In this document: positions 16,703 through 26,151 of the stretch, in pieces
Layout: each line of letters starts with the position of its first letter
Position numbering within the stretch: position 1 is the first letter of the stretch
Source of the DNA: CAWDDA01 sp963813345
GTDB lineage: Bacteria; Acidobacteriota; Blastocatellia; RBC074
DNA: 64,000 bases
NCBI GenBank assembly: GCA_963813345.1
Contig: CAWEYR010000019.1
Span: forward strand, 124,001 to 188,000
Reading direction: 5' to 3'
Made by a program: the position numbers and the translations under genes
Notes under the pieces: generated by a model
What the model was told of the DNA's origin: nothing
The model's input: the letters and a program-made list of their open reading frames with translations, nothing else
Databases searched by the model: none

Positions 16703-19151
16703 ATGCAAACCATGCTTGCTGACCTTCGATACTCAATAAGGGTTCTTCTAAAGGAACCCACGTTTACATTGATTGCAATAGCCGTTTTGGCGCTTGGTAT
16801 CGGGGCTAATACCGCAATCTTCAGCGTGGTCAACAGTGTCTTACTGCGTCCCCTCGCCTACAGCGAACCTCAGGAAATAGTCACCATACTTCACGAAGGA
16901 CAACGGCCGGTCTCGCCGGCGAATTTCCTTGATTTGCGCGCTAACAATCGGAGTTTTTCTCACGTCGCTGCGGCAGAGCTCTGGGGCGGAGCGCTTACCG
17001 GAGGCGACAAGCCCGAAGAGATCACGGGTCTCAGAATGGGACCGGGTCTCTTTGATCTTTTAGGCGTTGCGCCGGCGCTCGGGCGCACATTGCAAAGTGA
17101 TGATTACAGCGCAGGCAGAGATCGTGTCGTTGTCCTGAGCCACAAGCTCTGGCAAAGACTGTTCGGAGGCGATTCGAACGTTGTCGGCCGTCAGATCAAC
17201 CTCAACGGTGAAAGCTTCACCGTTGTCGGTGTAATGCCATCGCACTTTCAGTTTCCTCCGTTCTGGGCGATGCGCGCCGAGATGTGGGCGCCGCTTGACC
17301 TCGCGCCACGGGCTGCAAACCGATTCGGCAGCTCACTCAGAGTGTTTGCACGCTTGAAGCACGGTGTGAGTCTCGAACAGGCCAGAGCCGATGTTGACGC
17401 GATCAACGCGCAGCTCGTTCAAGGTTATCCGGAAACGAATACCGGTTTGAAACTTCGCGTCGATCCACTGAGTGACAAGGTGGTTGGCAACGTTCGCCGG
17501 ACGTTGTTCGTGCTGGTCGCAGCAGTAGGACTGGTACTGCTTATCGCGTGTGCAAATGTCGCGTGTCTGCAGCTTGCAAGACTTGCCAGGCGGCAGAAGG
17601 ACGCGGCCGTTCGTGTGGCTCTCGGAGCCAGAAGGCGTCACATCCTGACTCAACTGCTTACTGAGAGCCTGGTGCTTTCTTTCTGTGGCGCGATTGCCGG
17701 GTTGGTACTCGCCATTTGGGGAGTCGACTGGCTGACTACGATCCTGGCAGGAAGCAGCAACGAAGTGAGCTCGAGAATGCCTCGCGTGACGGAAATAAGC
17801 GTAGATCGAGTCGCGCTCGCCTTTGCGACTGCAATTTCACTTGCGACTACTGTGCTCTTCGGCCTCGTACCGGCCCTGGTCGCATCAAAACCAGATGTCA
17901 ATCAAACGCTCAAGGACACTGGAAAGGGGACAATGGGAAGTCGCGGCCGGCTACGCGAAGTTCTGGTTGTAGCCGAGCTCGCCCTCGCGCTCGTACTCCT
18001 GATCGGCGCCGGGTTGCTGGTGAAGAGTTTCGTCAATCTCAACCGTGTTGATCCAGGGTTCAATCCGCAGAACCTGGTTGCAATGACAGTATCGCTTGCG
18101 GGCGCGCGGCAATACTCCGGTGGAGCTCGCGAAGCATACTATCGCCAGTTGACAGGCAAGATCGCCGCCATTCCCGGAATCACATCCGTCAGTGCGATCA
18201 ATCATCTGCCGCTCGCCGGCGATACCTGGGGAACACCGTGGACGATCGAAGGACGTCCATTGCCGCCTCCTGGAAAAGAGTTGCGAACAACGTTTCGCGT
18301 CTCGAGGCCAGGTTACTTCCGTACGATGGGGATCGAACTGGTTAGCGGACGTGATTTCACAGATCTCGACCTGCCCACATCAGATGCAGTGATCATCGTC
18401 AACGAAACGCTCGCGCGGCATCACTGGCCCGGTGAAGATGCGACCGGCAAACGCATCACCCTTGACGACCCGCGAACTAATCCTTTGTGGATGACGATTG
18501 TTGGAGTCGTGAAGGATGTCAAGCAGGAGAGCTGGATAGGACCGCCGTCAAATGAGGTCTATATTGCTTTCCAGCAGAGCCGCGGCTTCTTGTCGAGCAC
18601 AAGCCGGGCATTTACATCGATGACGCTCGTAGCCCGTACCAGCGTTGAGGCTGAAACATTGATCCCGGCAATTACTCGAGAAGTGCGTTCACTTGACGGC
18701 AACGTTCCGGTATCAAACATCGTGAGCATGGAGCAGGTGATCGGAGATGCAATCTGGCAGCAGCGTTTCAACACGCAGCTAATTGCGACTCTTCGCATTT
18801 GGTGCGCTCGTACTCGCTGCCGTAGGTCTGTACGGGGTGATGTCCTACTCGGTTATTCAGCGCAGGCAGGAAGTTGGATTACGTATGGCGCTTGGCGCCC
18901 AGCGGCGCGACGTAATTCAACTGATTGTCGGAAGCGGGATGAAGCTCGTCGTGATCGGCGTGGCTGCCGGGCTGCTGGCATCAATCGCGCTAACCCGACT
19001 CATGTCGAACCTTCTCTTTGAGGTGGACGCCCTTGATGTAACGACTTTCCTAACGATCGCCGCGCTTCTCGTTCTTGTAGCCTTATTCGCGTGCCTGATC
19101 CCCGCCCTCCGCGCATCCCGCGTAGCGCCAGGCACGTTGTACCGCCTTTAG
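16703..19151 (+). CDS. ADOP-type ABC transporter permease 2, one frameshift and repeat-derived C-terminus
   Basis: Same architecture as the preceding permease: MQTMLADLRYSIRVLLKEP start, IAVLALGIGANTAIF helix, FtsX unit with LLIACANVACLQLARLARR, then a second PCD and FtsX. The frame breaks near 18788, where removing an A gives LIALFAFGALVLAAVGLYG. Corrected length is about 815 residues. The C-terminus reads RASRVAPGTLYRL, whereas the family ends RVDPLxALRxE. The last codons lie within the GTTGTACCGCC repeat, which therefore seems to have replaced the native end. The gene is probably in tandem with permease 1 (112 bases apart). Confidence 0.85.
19134..19149 (+). repeat. Partial GTTGTACCGCC repeat overlapping the end of ADOP permease 2
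   Basis: CACGTTGTACCGCCTT matches the left arm of the repeat at 13942 and supplies the final codons (TLYRL) of the permease. Confidence 0.75.
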
Positions 19152-19155
19152 CCTG

Positions 19156-19269
19156 GGAGCGCTGGCCTCTGGCCGGCCACGAGCCGCGAAGCGTGCGAGT
19201 AATGTAGAGTTCTTGTGCACGACTACGCACACTTGACGCGGCTCGTGGCCGGCCAGAGACCAGCGCTCC
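19156..19269. repeat. 33-bp GC-rich inverted repeat
   Basis: The arms at 19156-19188 and 19237-19269 are complementary at 32 of 33 positions (left arm begins GGAGCGCTGGCCTCTGGCC; right arm ends GACCAGCGCTCC). The 48-base loop contains a smaller GTGCAC/CGCAC structure. No T-run follows, so it is not a standard terminator. It lies between the convergent ADOP permease and DUF4143 ATPase genes. Confidence 0.9.
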
Positions 19270-19280
19270 AAGGCGTGTAA

Positions 19281-20435
19281 TCAAGCTGAGAACAACTCCT
19301 TCAAGCCGCCGGCGATCGCATCCACTGGCACGGCCTGGACTCGCTTTGCCAACCGATAACGTTTACTTCCAGGATAGACAACCGCAATTCGCTCGAGCCT
19401 CAAGTCTTCAAGAGCTATCCACATTGAGGGTGTCAGCCGCGGCGCGTCTGCTCGTTTGCACTCCAAACAGCCTAGCATGCGACCATTCTTTATTAGCACC
19501 AGATCGATTTCTCCGCCGTTATGCGTCGCCCAGAAGTATGCCTCGTCAGGCTCGATAGCCTTGATGGCTTCCTCAATGACATAGCCTTCCCAGGATGCAC
19601 CGTATTTCGGATGATTGAGCAGGTCTCTTTCGGAGTGAATGCCCAACAACTGATGCAGGAGCCCCGTGTCGCGAAGATAAGATCTTGGGGCCTTGATCTG
19701 TCGTTTCTTGAGGTTTGCGTGCCAGGGCTGGAGTTGGCGAATCATTAACACGCCCGTCAACATGTTCCAGATAGCGCCGCACGGTAGGCTCGCTGACGCC
19801 AAGCGATCGGGCAGGCTCACCGAATTCCATGTCTGCGCGTGGTAATGAGCGAGCATTGTCCAAAAACGGAGCAGCGCCGCAGCTGGGGCGACAAGTCCCC
19901 ACTGCGGTAAGTCTCGCTCGAGAAAGGTCTGAATGAAATTCTTCCTCCAGACCCAACTATCCGTTTCGCTGCGCGCAAGAAAGGATGGTGGAAAACCCCC
20001 GCGCAGCCAGTGACGACTTTGAGCCGGCACTCCCAACTCTGACAGACTGAAGGGGCTCATTGTGATCGTTTCGAACGTGGCCAGCGATTCGGAAGACTGG
20101 CGAAGGAGGTCTGGCGATGCACTGCCGAGAACCAGGAACGTCGCCACCCGAGGCCTGCGGTCAGCGAGCACTCGGAGCACCGGAAACAACTCAGGTCGCC
20201 GTTGAATCTCGTCAATAATCACAAGTCCTTTGAGATTACCGAGTGTTGTGATCGGCTCCTCGAGGCGTGCCTGGCTTACCGGGTCCTCCAGGTCGAAATA
20301 GCCAGGGGCGTCTGACGGAACGAGTTCCCTCGCCAGTGTCGTCTTGCCGCATTGGCGCGGGCCAATGAGTGCGACCACCCGACTCCGTTTCAATGTCTGC
20401 TTCAAGTGTTTAAGCAAATCGCGCCGCGCAATCAT
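19281..20435 (-). CDS. AAA ATPase with C-terminal DUF4143
   Basis: A 384-residue protein of the common prokaryotic ATPase/DUF4143 family, whose function is poorly known. The Walker A motif is GPRQCGKTT and Walker B is GLVIIDEIQRRPELF. The C-terminal domain contains an endonuclease-like core (NGGEIDLVLIKNGRMLGCLECKR). Between residues of about 205 and 225 the translated text does not fit the family; the alternative frame reads EPARSLGVSEPTVRRYLEH, the expected helix-turn-helix, so two compensating indels (near 19826 and 19764) are suspected. ATG 20435 (MIARRDLLK) is chosen over 20501. Confidence 0.82.
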   Translation of the reverse strand: MIARRDLLKHLKQTLKRSRVVALIGPRQCGKTTLARELVPSDAPGYFDLEDPVSQARLEEPITTLGNLKGLVIIDEIQRRPELFPVLRVLADRRPRVATFLVLGSASPDLLRQSSESLATFETITMSPFSLSELGVPAQSRHWLRGGFPPSFLARSETDSWVWRKNFIQTFLERDLPQWGLVAPAAALLRFWTMLAHYHAQTWNSVSLPDRLASASLPCGAIWNMLTGVLMIRQLQPWHANLKKRQIKAPRSYLRDTGLLHQLLGIHSERDLLNHPKYGASWEGYVIEEAIKAIEPDEAYFWATHNGGEIDLVLIKNGRMLGCLECKRADAPRLTPSMWIALEDLRLERIAVVYPGSKRYRLAKRVQAVPVDAIAGGLKELFSA

Positions 20436-20654
20436 AGAGGACGTGAATAGTACCACGAAAGTCGGAAGTGCGAGCTGGGATTTTCGTGGTCGATTTTTCA
20501 CTACCGGGAGCGTCTCGTCCCCGACGATTACTTATGCTGATGGAGGGTTGCGCGAGATCAGCAGCCGTAACGATCGGGAGTGGCGGCGCACTGGTGTAGG
20601 AGAAGATTCGGCTAAGAAATGCTGCGCACGAAAGCTGAGTCATCATTCGTCTCA

Positions 20655-21575
20655 TCATTCATGATACTTGCGGGCGCCTCTCGACTTTGACCCGTTCGCG
20701 CTTCCGTTCCTGCCGTCGGTCGCCTCGCGATACCAGCGATCGCCTGTCGTGTATTCCTTTTCGTTTTCGAGCAGTCTTTCCAGCGTGCGTTTCGGATGCA
20801 GCAGCGAGCAGGCCAGGATGATCGTGTTGATGAGTGCCATCGGCGCAACGTATGAGCCCGTGTAGGACGAACTGGCTATGTTGGCGACTACATATTGATC
20901 GCAGTATCTGGCAATCGGAGTGACATCGCTGTTGGTAATGCCAAAGGTCGGCACGCCCTGTTGCTGAGCCTGCTTGACAGCAGCTACCGTCGCCTTCAGG
21001 CAACGTCCGAAACTGATGGCAATCAGCAGGTCCCTGGGTCCCAGGCCCTTGACCTTGTGATATAGAACGCCTTCGCTGCCAACCGGGGTCTCGGCCTGAA
21101 AACCGACCAGAAACAATCCGTAGGAGAGGAAATAAGAGGCAGCGTGCGCGACGTCTACGCCGATTACGTGTATCCGCCGCGCGCGGTGAATGCGGCGTGC
21201 AAGGTCCACGATGCGCTCCCAGTCGAGGTTGTTTCTCAGCAGTTGCAGGTTATAGAGGTCCTTATCGATGCTCCTCAGGAGGGTGTCTTCAACCGGCTGG
21301 TTCTCACGAGTCGTGGCCTGAAGCAGTGTGTAAGGCGTGATGCGAGTAACGAAGTGGCGGCGCAGGTCGGCGGCAAAATCCCCGAAACTCTTGTAGCCGA
21401 GGTCCTGCACGGTGCGGACTATGGTTGCTGCATCGACGCCAAAGTGACGCGCAAGCCCGATCGAGGAGAGAAAGTAAGTATCCTCCGGATGGTCGAGTAC
21501 GCCGCGAATGATCAGACGACGTCGCGGGTGCAGCCGTGACTGCGCTTCGGCGAAATGAAGTTCGAGCTGAGTCAT
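20655..21575 (-). CDS. MurR/RpiR-family transcriptional regulator
   Basis: A 306-residue regulator: an N-terminal HTH_6 domain (FLSSIGLARHFGVDAATIVR) and a C-terminal SIS phosphosugar-binding domain (ARRIHVIGVDVAHAASYFLSYG, LIAISFGRCLKATVAAV, GITNSDVTPIARYCD). Family members sense sugar phosphates or, in some clades, amino-acid-related ligands. ATG 21575 has GGAG eight bases upstream; a GTG at 21665 would add 30 low-complexity residues. It faces away from the TonB-receptor locus, whose promoter carries a palindrome that this protein could bind. Confidence 0.87.
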   Translation of the reverse strand: MTQLELHFAEAQSRLHPRRRLIIRGVLDHPEDTYFLSSIGLARHFGVDAATIVRTVQDLGYKSFGDFAADLRRHFVTRITPYTLLQATTRENQPVEDTLLRSIDKDLYNLQLLRNNLDWERIVDLARRIHRARRIHVIGVDVAHAASYFLSYGLFLVGFQAETPVGSEGVLYHKVKGLGPRDLLIAISFGRCLKATVAAVKQAQQQGVPTFGITNSDVTPIARYCDQYVVANIASSSYTGSYVAPMALINTIILACSLLHPKRTLERLLENEKEYTTGDRWYREATDGRNGSANGSKSRGARKYHE

Positions 21576-21874
21576 TGACGCCGCTCCTGCTCCCTGCTGC
21601 GGCTCAGCGGGTGGCGGCACACCGGCCCGATCACGCGGACGCCTGCGTCGTTCTTCTGTTTTCACGTGCTTTCATCCTCAGCCAGCTTATGGGGATAGCC
21701 GGACAGCGCTTCGTTCAACAGTCTAAGACGAACGCCTCGAGAGAGGAACAGGTCCGAGCCTGCGACCTGACAGCGCCACACTGGCTTTCTCACGGCGCCT
21801 TCGCTACGCATCTCCTCGCGTTCGTTCTCTTTCCATTCGCAGCCTAACACGTCACAAACCGGACCCGCAAGGCA

Positions 21875-21892
21875 GTGCAATAAGTATTGCAC
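21875..21892. promoter_or_regulatory. Operator palindrome O1, candidate RpiR site
   Basis: GTGCAATA-AG-TATTGCAC: perfect 8-base arms with a 2-base centre. It overlaps the -35 of the promoter that follows. A second half-site TATTGCAC occurs at 21915-21922, 30 bases away, about three helical turns. Confidence 0.7.
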
Positions 21893-21915
21893 CACGCATA
21901 AACTTAGAATATATT
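21887..21915 (+). promoter_or_regulatory. Candidate promoter of the TonB receptor/hydrolase locus
   Basis: TTGCAC (21887-21892), 17 bases, then TATATT (21910-21915). The -35 matches 3 of 6 and the -10 5 of 6, with ideal spacing. Operator O1 covers the -35 and a half-site covers the start region, which fits repression. The leader to ATG 22197 would be about 270 bases. Confidence 0.55.
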
Positions 21916-21922
21916 ATTGCAC
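21915..21922. promoter_or_regulatory. Operator half-site O2
   Basis: TATTGCAC repeats the right arm of O1 immediately after the -10 hexamer, in the same orientation, 30 bases downstream. Confidence 0.5.
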
Positions 21923-22196
21923 GTTGCTTTCAGGATCGAGCGTCGCCGCCGGGTTACGGCGAAGCAGGCGCCGGACGAAAAGCCCGACGTTGGAGTGGGA
22001 GGAGTTCTTTCTCTCGCGCGACGATCGCCATTCCTAAGCACCGACAAATCGTTCTTCTTCTCGCACTGCAGTCGAGGTGTGGTGTTTCCGTTGTTACCAG
22101 ACGCGCCAGCAAGGGCACGGATGGTGCGGTGCCGACCTCATTGCCAGCACACAGGTTCATGCAAACCACAGGCGACGAACTATCTGGAGGTTGTAC
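21923..22196 (+). other. Long untranslated leader with a long-range complementary pair
   Basis: No gene is seen here. GTTGTTACCAGAC at 22090-22102 is perfectly complementary to GTCTGGTAACAAC at 22216-22228, inside the coding region. The 113-base loop between them holds the Shine-Dalgarno (GGAGGT near 22186) and the ATG. The pair could form a stem in the mRNA. Confidence 0.4.
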
Positions 22197-25100
22197 ATGA
22201 GAAGAGAGTCTTTCTGTCTGGTAACAACATTTATCTTTCTGATTCTCCTCACACCCATAGCAGGCATGGCGCAGACAGCGACCACCGGGACGGTAATCGG
22301 GACGCTCAAAGATGCCAACGGAGCAGTTCTGTCGGGAGCGCGAGTTGAGCTGACGGACAATGCTACAGGCGCCACGATGAGCGCTCCGGCCAACGACGCA
22401 GGACAGTATGTTCTCACGACCGTGCTTCCTGGAATCTATACGCTGAGGGTATCGGCGTCCGGCTTCAAGCAATCGGTAGTCAATCAGGTCAGGGTGGAAG
22501 TGGCCACGGCGACGACGGTCGATTTAACGCTGCAGCCGGGTGAGGTTTCATCTACAGTCGACATCATAGCGACTCAGGAGCTTCAGACCGCGGATTCGAC
22601 ACTCGGCGAGGTGGTCAATACGCAGCTGCTTCAGGAATTGCCGACGGTGACCAGGCGTGTCGTCGAGCTCGCATTCCTGCAGATCGCGTCCATGCCCAAT
22701 ACGGGCAACGCCAATAACAGCCGCTCGGTTGCGGGCGGGCGTGGCGACCAGAATACTTTCATTCTCGACGGGCTGGATGTCTCCGACTCACAGGTGGGCG
22801 GCACCTGCTGCGGAAATATAGGTAGCGGTGTACCGCTTCCGGTTGACGCCATCGCCGAATTTCGTGCGAGCGTCACCAACCAGAATGCGTCTTTCGGTCG
22901 CGCGGCGGGTGGCCAGTATGCGTTGTCTTCACGTCGCGGTTCTGATATCTATCACGGCTCTTTTTACTGGTATCATCGCAACGACAATCTCAATGCCAAC
23001 AGCTGGACGCGCAACCGGCTGAACCAGCGGAATCCCGAACTCAAAGACAATCGTGGCGGCATCAGTATGGGAGGTCCCCTTTTCGGCCCGCTGATACCGG
23101 ACCTCAAGGACAAGGTGTTCTTTTTTACGAATCTCGAGATGAGGCGGCTTCCGCAGAATATCGACACTACACGCGTCGTACCGCTCGCCTCATTGCGGCA
23201 GGGCGTTCTGAGATTTCCAGACGCCACTGGAAACGTCGTGAGTTACGACTTGCGGAATTCGACGGCCTGCGGGCCGGCCGGTGGCCTGGCGTGCGATCCG
23301 CGAAGGATCGGCATCAGTCCCATCATCACACAGCATCTTGCACTTCTTCCTGCGGGGAACAACCCGACAGCCGGAGACGGGTTCAACACCACCGGTCTGA
23401 GCGGGCCGGTTGACGGGACGCTGTCGACCGACAATGTGCTGGCGCGCGTAGATTACAACATCACGGACAACTGGCGCGCGAGTGGCCTCTGGGTATGGGC
23501 ACAGCAGAACCAGCTCACCAACTCCTTTGTCGACATTCGCCAGGGAGCTGGAAACATCAAGAGCCTCTTTCGACAGCCGAATGCGCCGCGGCACTACAAC
23601 GCCGGAGTGACCGGGGCAATCTCGCGAACTCTGGTAAATGAAGCGCGCATTGGCTACAACGTCTCAACCATCACCTTCGACAATCCGGACCCGACCCAGC
23701 TCGTCAACGGTGCTGGTATGGCACTCGATCTTGCAGGGCTCGACGAGCCGTATGACATCGCCGGCTCACGCGCTCAGATCGGGCGTTCGTCGACCTGGCA
23801 GTTTGTCGACAACGTGACTTGGACTAAGGGCAAGCACACATTCAATCCCGGCGTAAACATTCAGTGGTTGCGGTTCTTCCACAGCCGCAAGGGCGCCGGG
23901 GCGCTCAATGTCCAGCCGATGGCTGTCATCGGAGGCTCAGGAAGCACGGTAATTCCGGCGGCGTGGCGTCCTCCGACATGCGGCGGGGGAGTAACCACCA
24001 ATTGTCTGCAATCTGCGGATGTCAGCCGGTGGAATACGTTTTATGCCTCCTTGCTCGGCATGGTCGACACGACCGGAAAATTTACCGTACGTGATCCAAA
24101 CACTGGGGCACTCGATAACGATCCGCAGGTTCTCAACGAGGGAGAGATCAACGAAGGCACATGGCGGCACTACGAATTCTACTTCAGTGACACCTGGCGG
24201 ATAACGAGTTCACTGACACTCAACCTCGGTTTCAACGCTATCTTCGAACCTGCGTTCAAAGAGGACAAGAATCGGAGGTCGTTCCTGATCGATCTCGAGA
24301 CCAAACGTCCGATATTCGTCAACGATTATCTCGAGCAGCGTGCGGCTGCGGCGCGGCAGGGCAGGGCCTACAATCCGGGCGTCGCCTTTGCTCCGACGTC
24401 GCAGTATCCCGATGTTCCCGAGATGCCGACGCAGAAGACGATCTCGCCCCGCCTGGCCGCTGCGTGGAGCCCGTCATTCAGCGACGGCATGATGGGGACG
24501 CTGTTTGGAAGCGGGAAGACCGTGGTCCGCGGCGGATACGCCATCAACTACAACCGCGTTCAGGCAGTCGGGGTCGTTCAGTTTCCGATGATCGGAAACG
24601 CGGCGCTGGCGCAGCCCAACGTGATCAACGCTCCGCCGTGCGCATTCAGCGGCACGCCCGGCCCGGGATGTGCAACCGGCCAGCCCTTCCGCGTCGGTGT
24701 CGATGGACCGGCGCCATTGCCTGTCATCACACCGTCGATTCCGATTCCGTATGCTCCACCATCGCCGTTCGGCCTGGGTCTCGGGAACACGCTCGGATGG
24801 GATCCGGATTTCAGGGTAGGGCGGGTTCATAGTTTCGACCTGACGATTCAGCGCGAACTGCCTGGCAACATCGTGCTCGAAGTCGGGTGGATCGGGCGCT
24901 ACGGTCGCGATCTGATGATCGAGAAGAACATCAATGCAGTGCCATTTTTCATTGCCGATATGAGCGGCAGGTCTCAGCAGACTTTTGCGCAGGCATTCGA
25001 TCTGGTGTCAGCCCAGTTGCGTTCCGGAGTCCAGCCGGGCGCAGTGACACCACAGGCGTGGTTCGAGAACAGTCTTGGCGCCGGCGCAACGACGTCACTA

Positions 25101-26057
25101 GCCTCGAGCCTCGGGTCAGCCTTTATCAACCAGCAGGTCTATTCACTCTGGTTCAACGGAATCGATCCGATGCTGATTGCGCAGGGCAAGACGCCAGTCA
25201 ACAACAGGCAGATTTTCGCCACCATCTACCACACGCACGGCGGATATTCGAACTACAATGCCGGTTTCGTCACGCTCAACAAGCGGTTTGGAAATGGACT
25301 GTCATTCAACTTCAACTACACACTGTCGCGCAATCTCGAAACGCTTGGCGGTATTCACGACGGCTCGTCAGGAATAACTGTCAACCATTACGATCTCGAC
25401 TATGCGTACGGTCCATCGCTTTCGGATCGCACGCATGCTTTCAACGTCTATGGCCTGTATGAACTGCCGTTCGGCAGAGGAAAGCGTTTCGATGCGAGCG
25501 GAGCTCTGGACAAGATCATCGGCGGCTGGCAGGTGTCTGCCGTGACGCAGTGGTTCAGTGGCCGCCCGCTGTTCGTGGCCATTGGCGGGCAGCCGTTCGG
25601 TTCGATTCCGGGATCACAGGAGAGCGCTCCTACGTTGCGCAATCCAAATGCAAACGAAGGTCGATATGAAGGTGTGTTCGGGTCTAACGTCGCGCTCAAC
25701 GGTGATCCTGCGCGTGGTGGGACGGGTCTCAACCTCTTCCAGGACCCTGCAGCTGTATTCAACAGTTTTCGTCCATTCCTGCTCAGTCAGGACGGGCGTA
25801 CGTCGCGTGGGGTGATTCGCGGACCGACGTGGGCTACCTTCGATATGTCACTCTCGAAGCGAACGTCGATCACCGAGCGCGTGCAGATTCGCTTCAGCGC
25901 CGATTTTCTCAATCTCTTCAACCACCCGTTGTTCAACGATCCGGCGTTGAACCTGCTCGCCCCGGCATCGTTCGGAGTACTCAGTTCGGAGCCGACTTCG
26001 TCGAACAACTTTTACAATGCGCGCCAGATTCAGTTAGGGTTGCGCATCGAATTCTGA
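22197..26057 (+). CDS. TonB-dependent receptor, Oar-like, with carboxypeptidase-regulatory-like domain
   Basis: A 1286-residue outer-membrane protein. The signal peptide ends around GMAQ. A CarboxypepD_reg-like domain comes first (GTVIGTLKDANGAVLSGARV through TLRVSASGFKQ), then the plug (LGEVVNTQLLQELPT, FILDGLDVSD) and a large beta barrel, ending RQIQLGLRIEF with the terminal Phe typical of outer-membrane barrels. Such receptors import large ligands with TonB energy. GGAGGT lies seven bases before ATG 22197. The frame is intact over 3.9 kb, unlike the second receptor in this window. Four exported hydrolases follow, suggesting uptake of their substrate or product. Confidence 0.92.
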   Translation: MRRESFCLVTTFIFLILLTPIAGMAQTATTGTVIGTLKDANGAVLSGARVELTDNATGATMSAPANDAGQYVLTTVLPGIYTLRVSASGFKQSVVNQVRVEVATATTVDLTLQPGEVSSTVDIIATQELQTADSTLGEVVNTQLLQELPTVTRRVVELAFLQIASMPNTGNANNSRSVAGGRGDQNTFILDGLDVSDSQVGGTCCGNIGSGVPLPVDAIAEFRASVTNQNASFGRAAGGQYALSSRRGSDIYHGSFYWYHRNDNLNANSWTRNRLNQRNPELKDNRGGISMGGPLFGPLIPDLKDKVFFFTNLEMRRLPQNIDTTRVVPLASLRQGVLRFPDATGNVVSYDLRNSTACGPAGGLACDPRRIGISPIITQHLALLPAGNNPTAGDGFNTTGLSGPVDGTLSTDNVLARVDYNITDNWRASGLWVWAQQNQLTNSFVDIRQGAGNIKSLFRQPNAPRHYNAGVTGAISRTLVNEARIGYNVSTITFDNPDPTQLVNGAGMALDLAGLDEPYDIAGSRAQIGRSSTWQFVDNVTWTKGKHTFNPGVNIQWLRFFHSRKGAGALNVQPMAVIGGSGSTVIPAAWRPPTCGGGVTTNCLQSADVSRWNTFYASLLGMVDTTGKFTVRDPNTGALDNDPQVLNEGEINEGTWRHYEFYFSDTWRITSSLTLNLGFNAIFEPAFKEDKNRRSFLIDLETKRPIFVNDYLEQRAAAARQGRAYNPGVAFAPTSQYPDVPEMPTQKTISPRLAAAWSPSFSDGMMGTLFGSGKTVVRGGYAINYNRVQAVGVVQFPMIGNAALAQPNVINAPPCAFSGTPGPGCATGQPFRVGVDGPAPLPVITPSIPIPYAPPSPFGLGLGNTLGWDPDFRVGRVHSFDLTIQRELPGNIVLEVGWIGRYGRDLMIEKNINAVPFFIADMSGRSQQTFAQAFDLVSAQLRSGVQPGAVTPQAWFENSLGAGATTSLASSLGSAFINQQVYSLWFNGIDPMLIAQGKTPVNNRQIFATIYHTHGGYSNYNAGFVTLNKRFGNGLSFNFNYTLSRNLETLGGIHDGSSGITVNHYDLDYAYGPSLSDRTHAFNVYGLYELPFGRGKRFDASGALDKIIGGWQVSAVTQWFSGRPLFVAIGGQPFGSIPGSQESAPTLRNPNANEGRYEGVFGSNVALNGDPARGGTGLNLFQDPAAVFNSFRPFLLSQDGRTSRGVIRGPTWATFDMSLSKRTSITERVQIRFSADFLNLFNHPLFNDPALNLLAPASFGVLSSEPTSSNNFYNARQIQLGLRIEF

Positions 26058-26151
26058 ATCGGTCCACACGAGAGGTCGCTCGGGAATCGATCGGGCGGCC
26101 TTTCGGAGGTGGCTGGAGAGCAAACGTCCGCTATCTGGCGAGGAATTCGGA

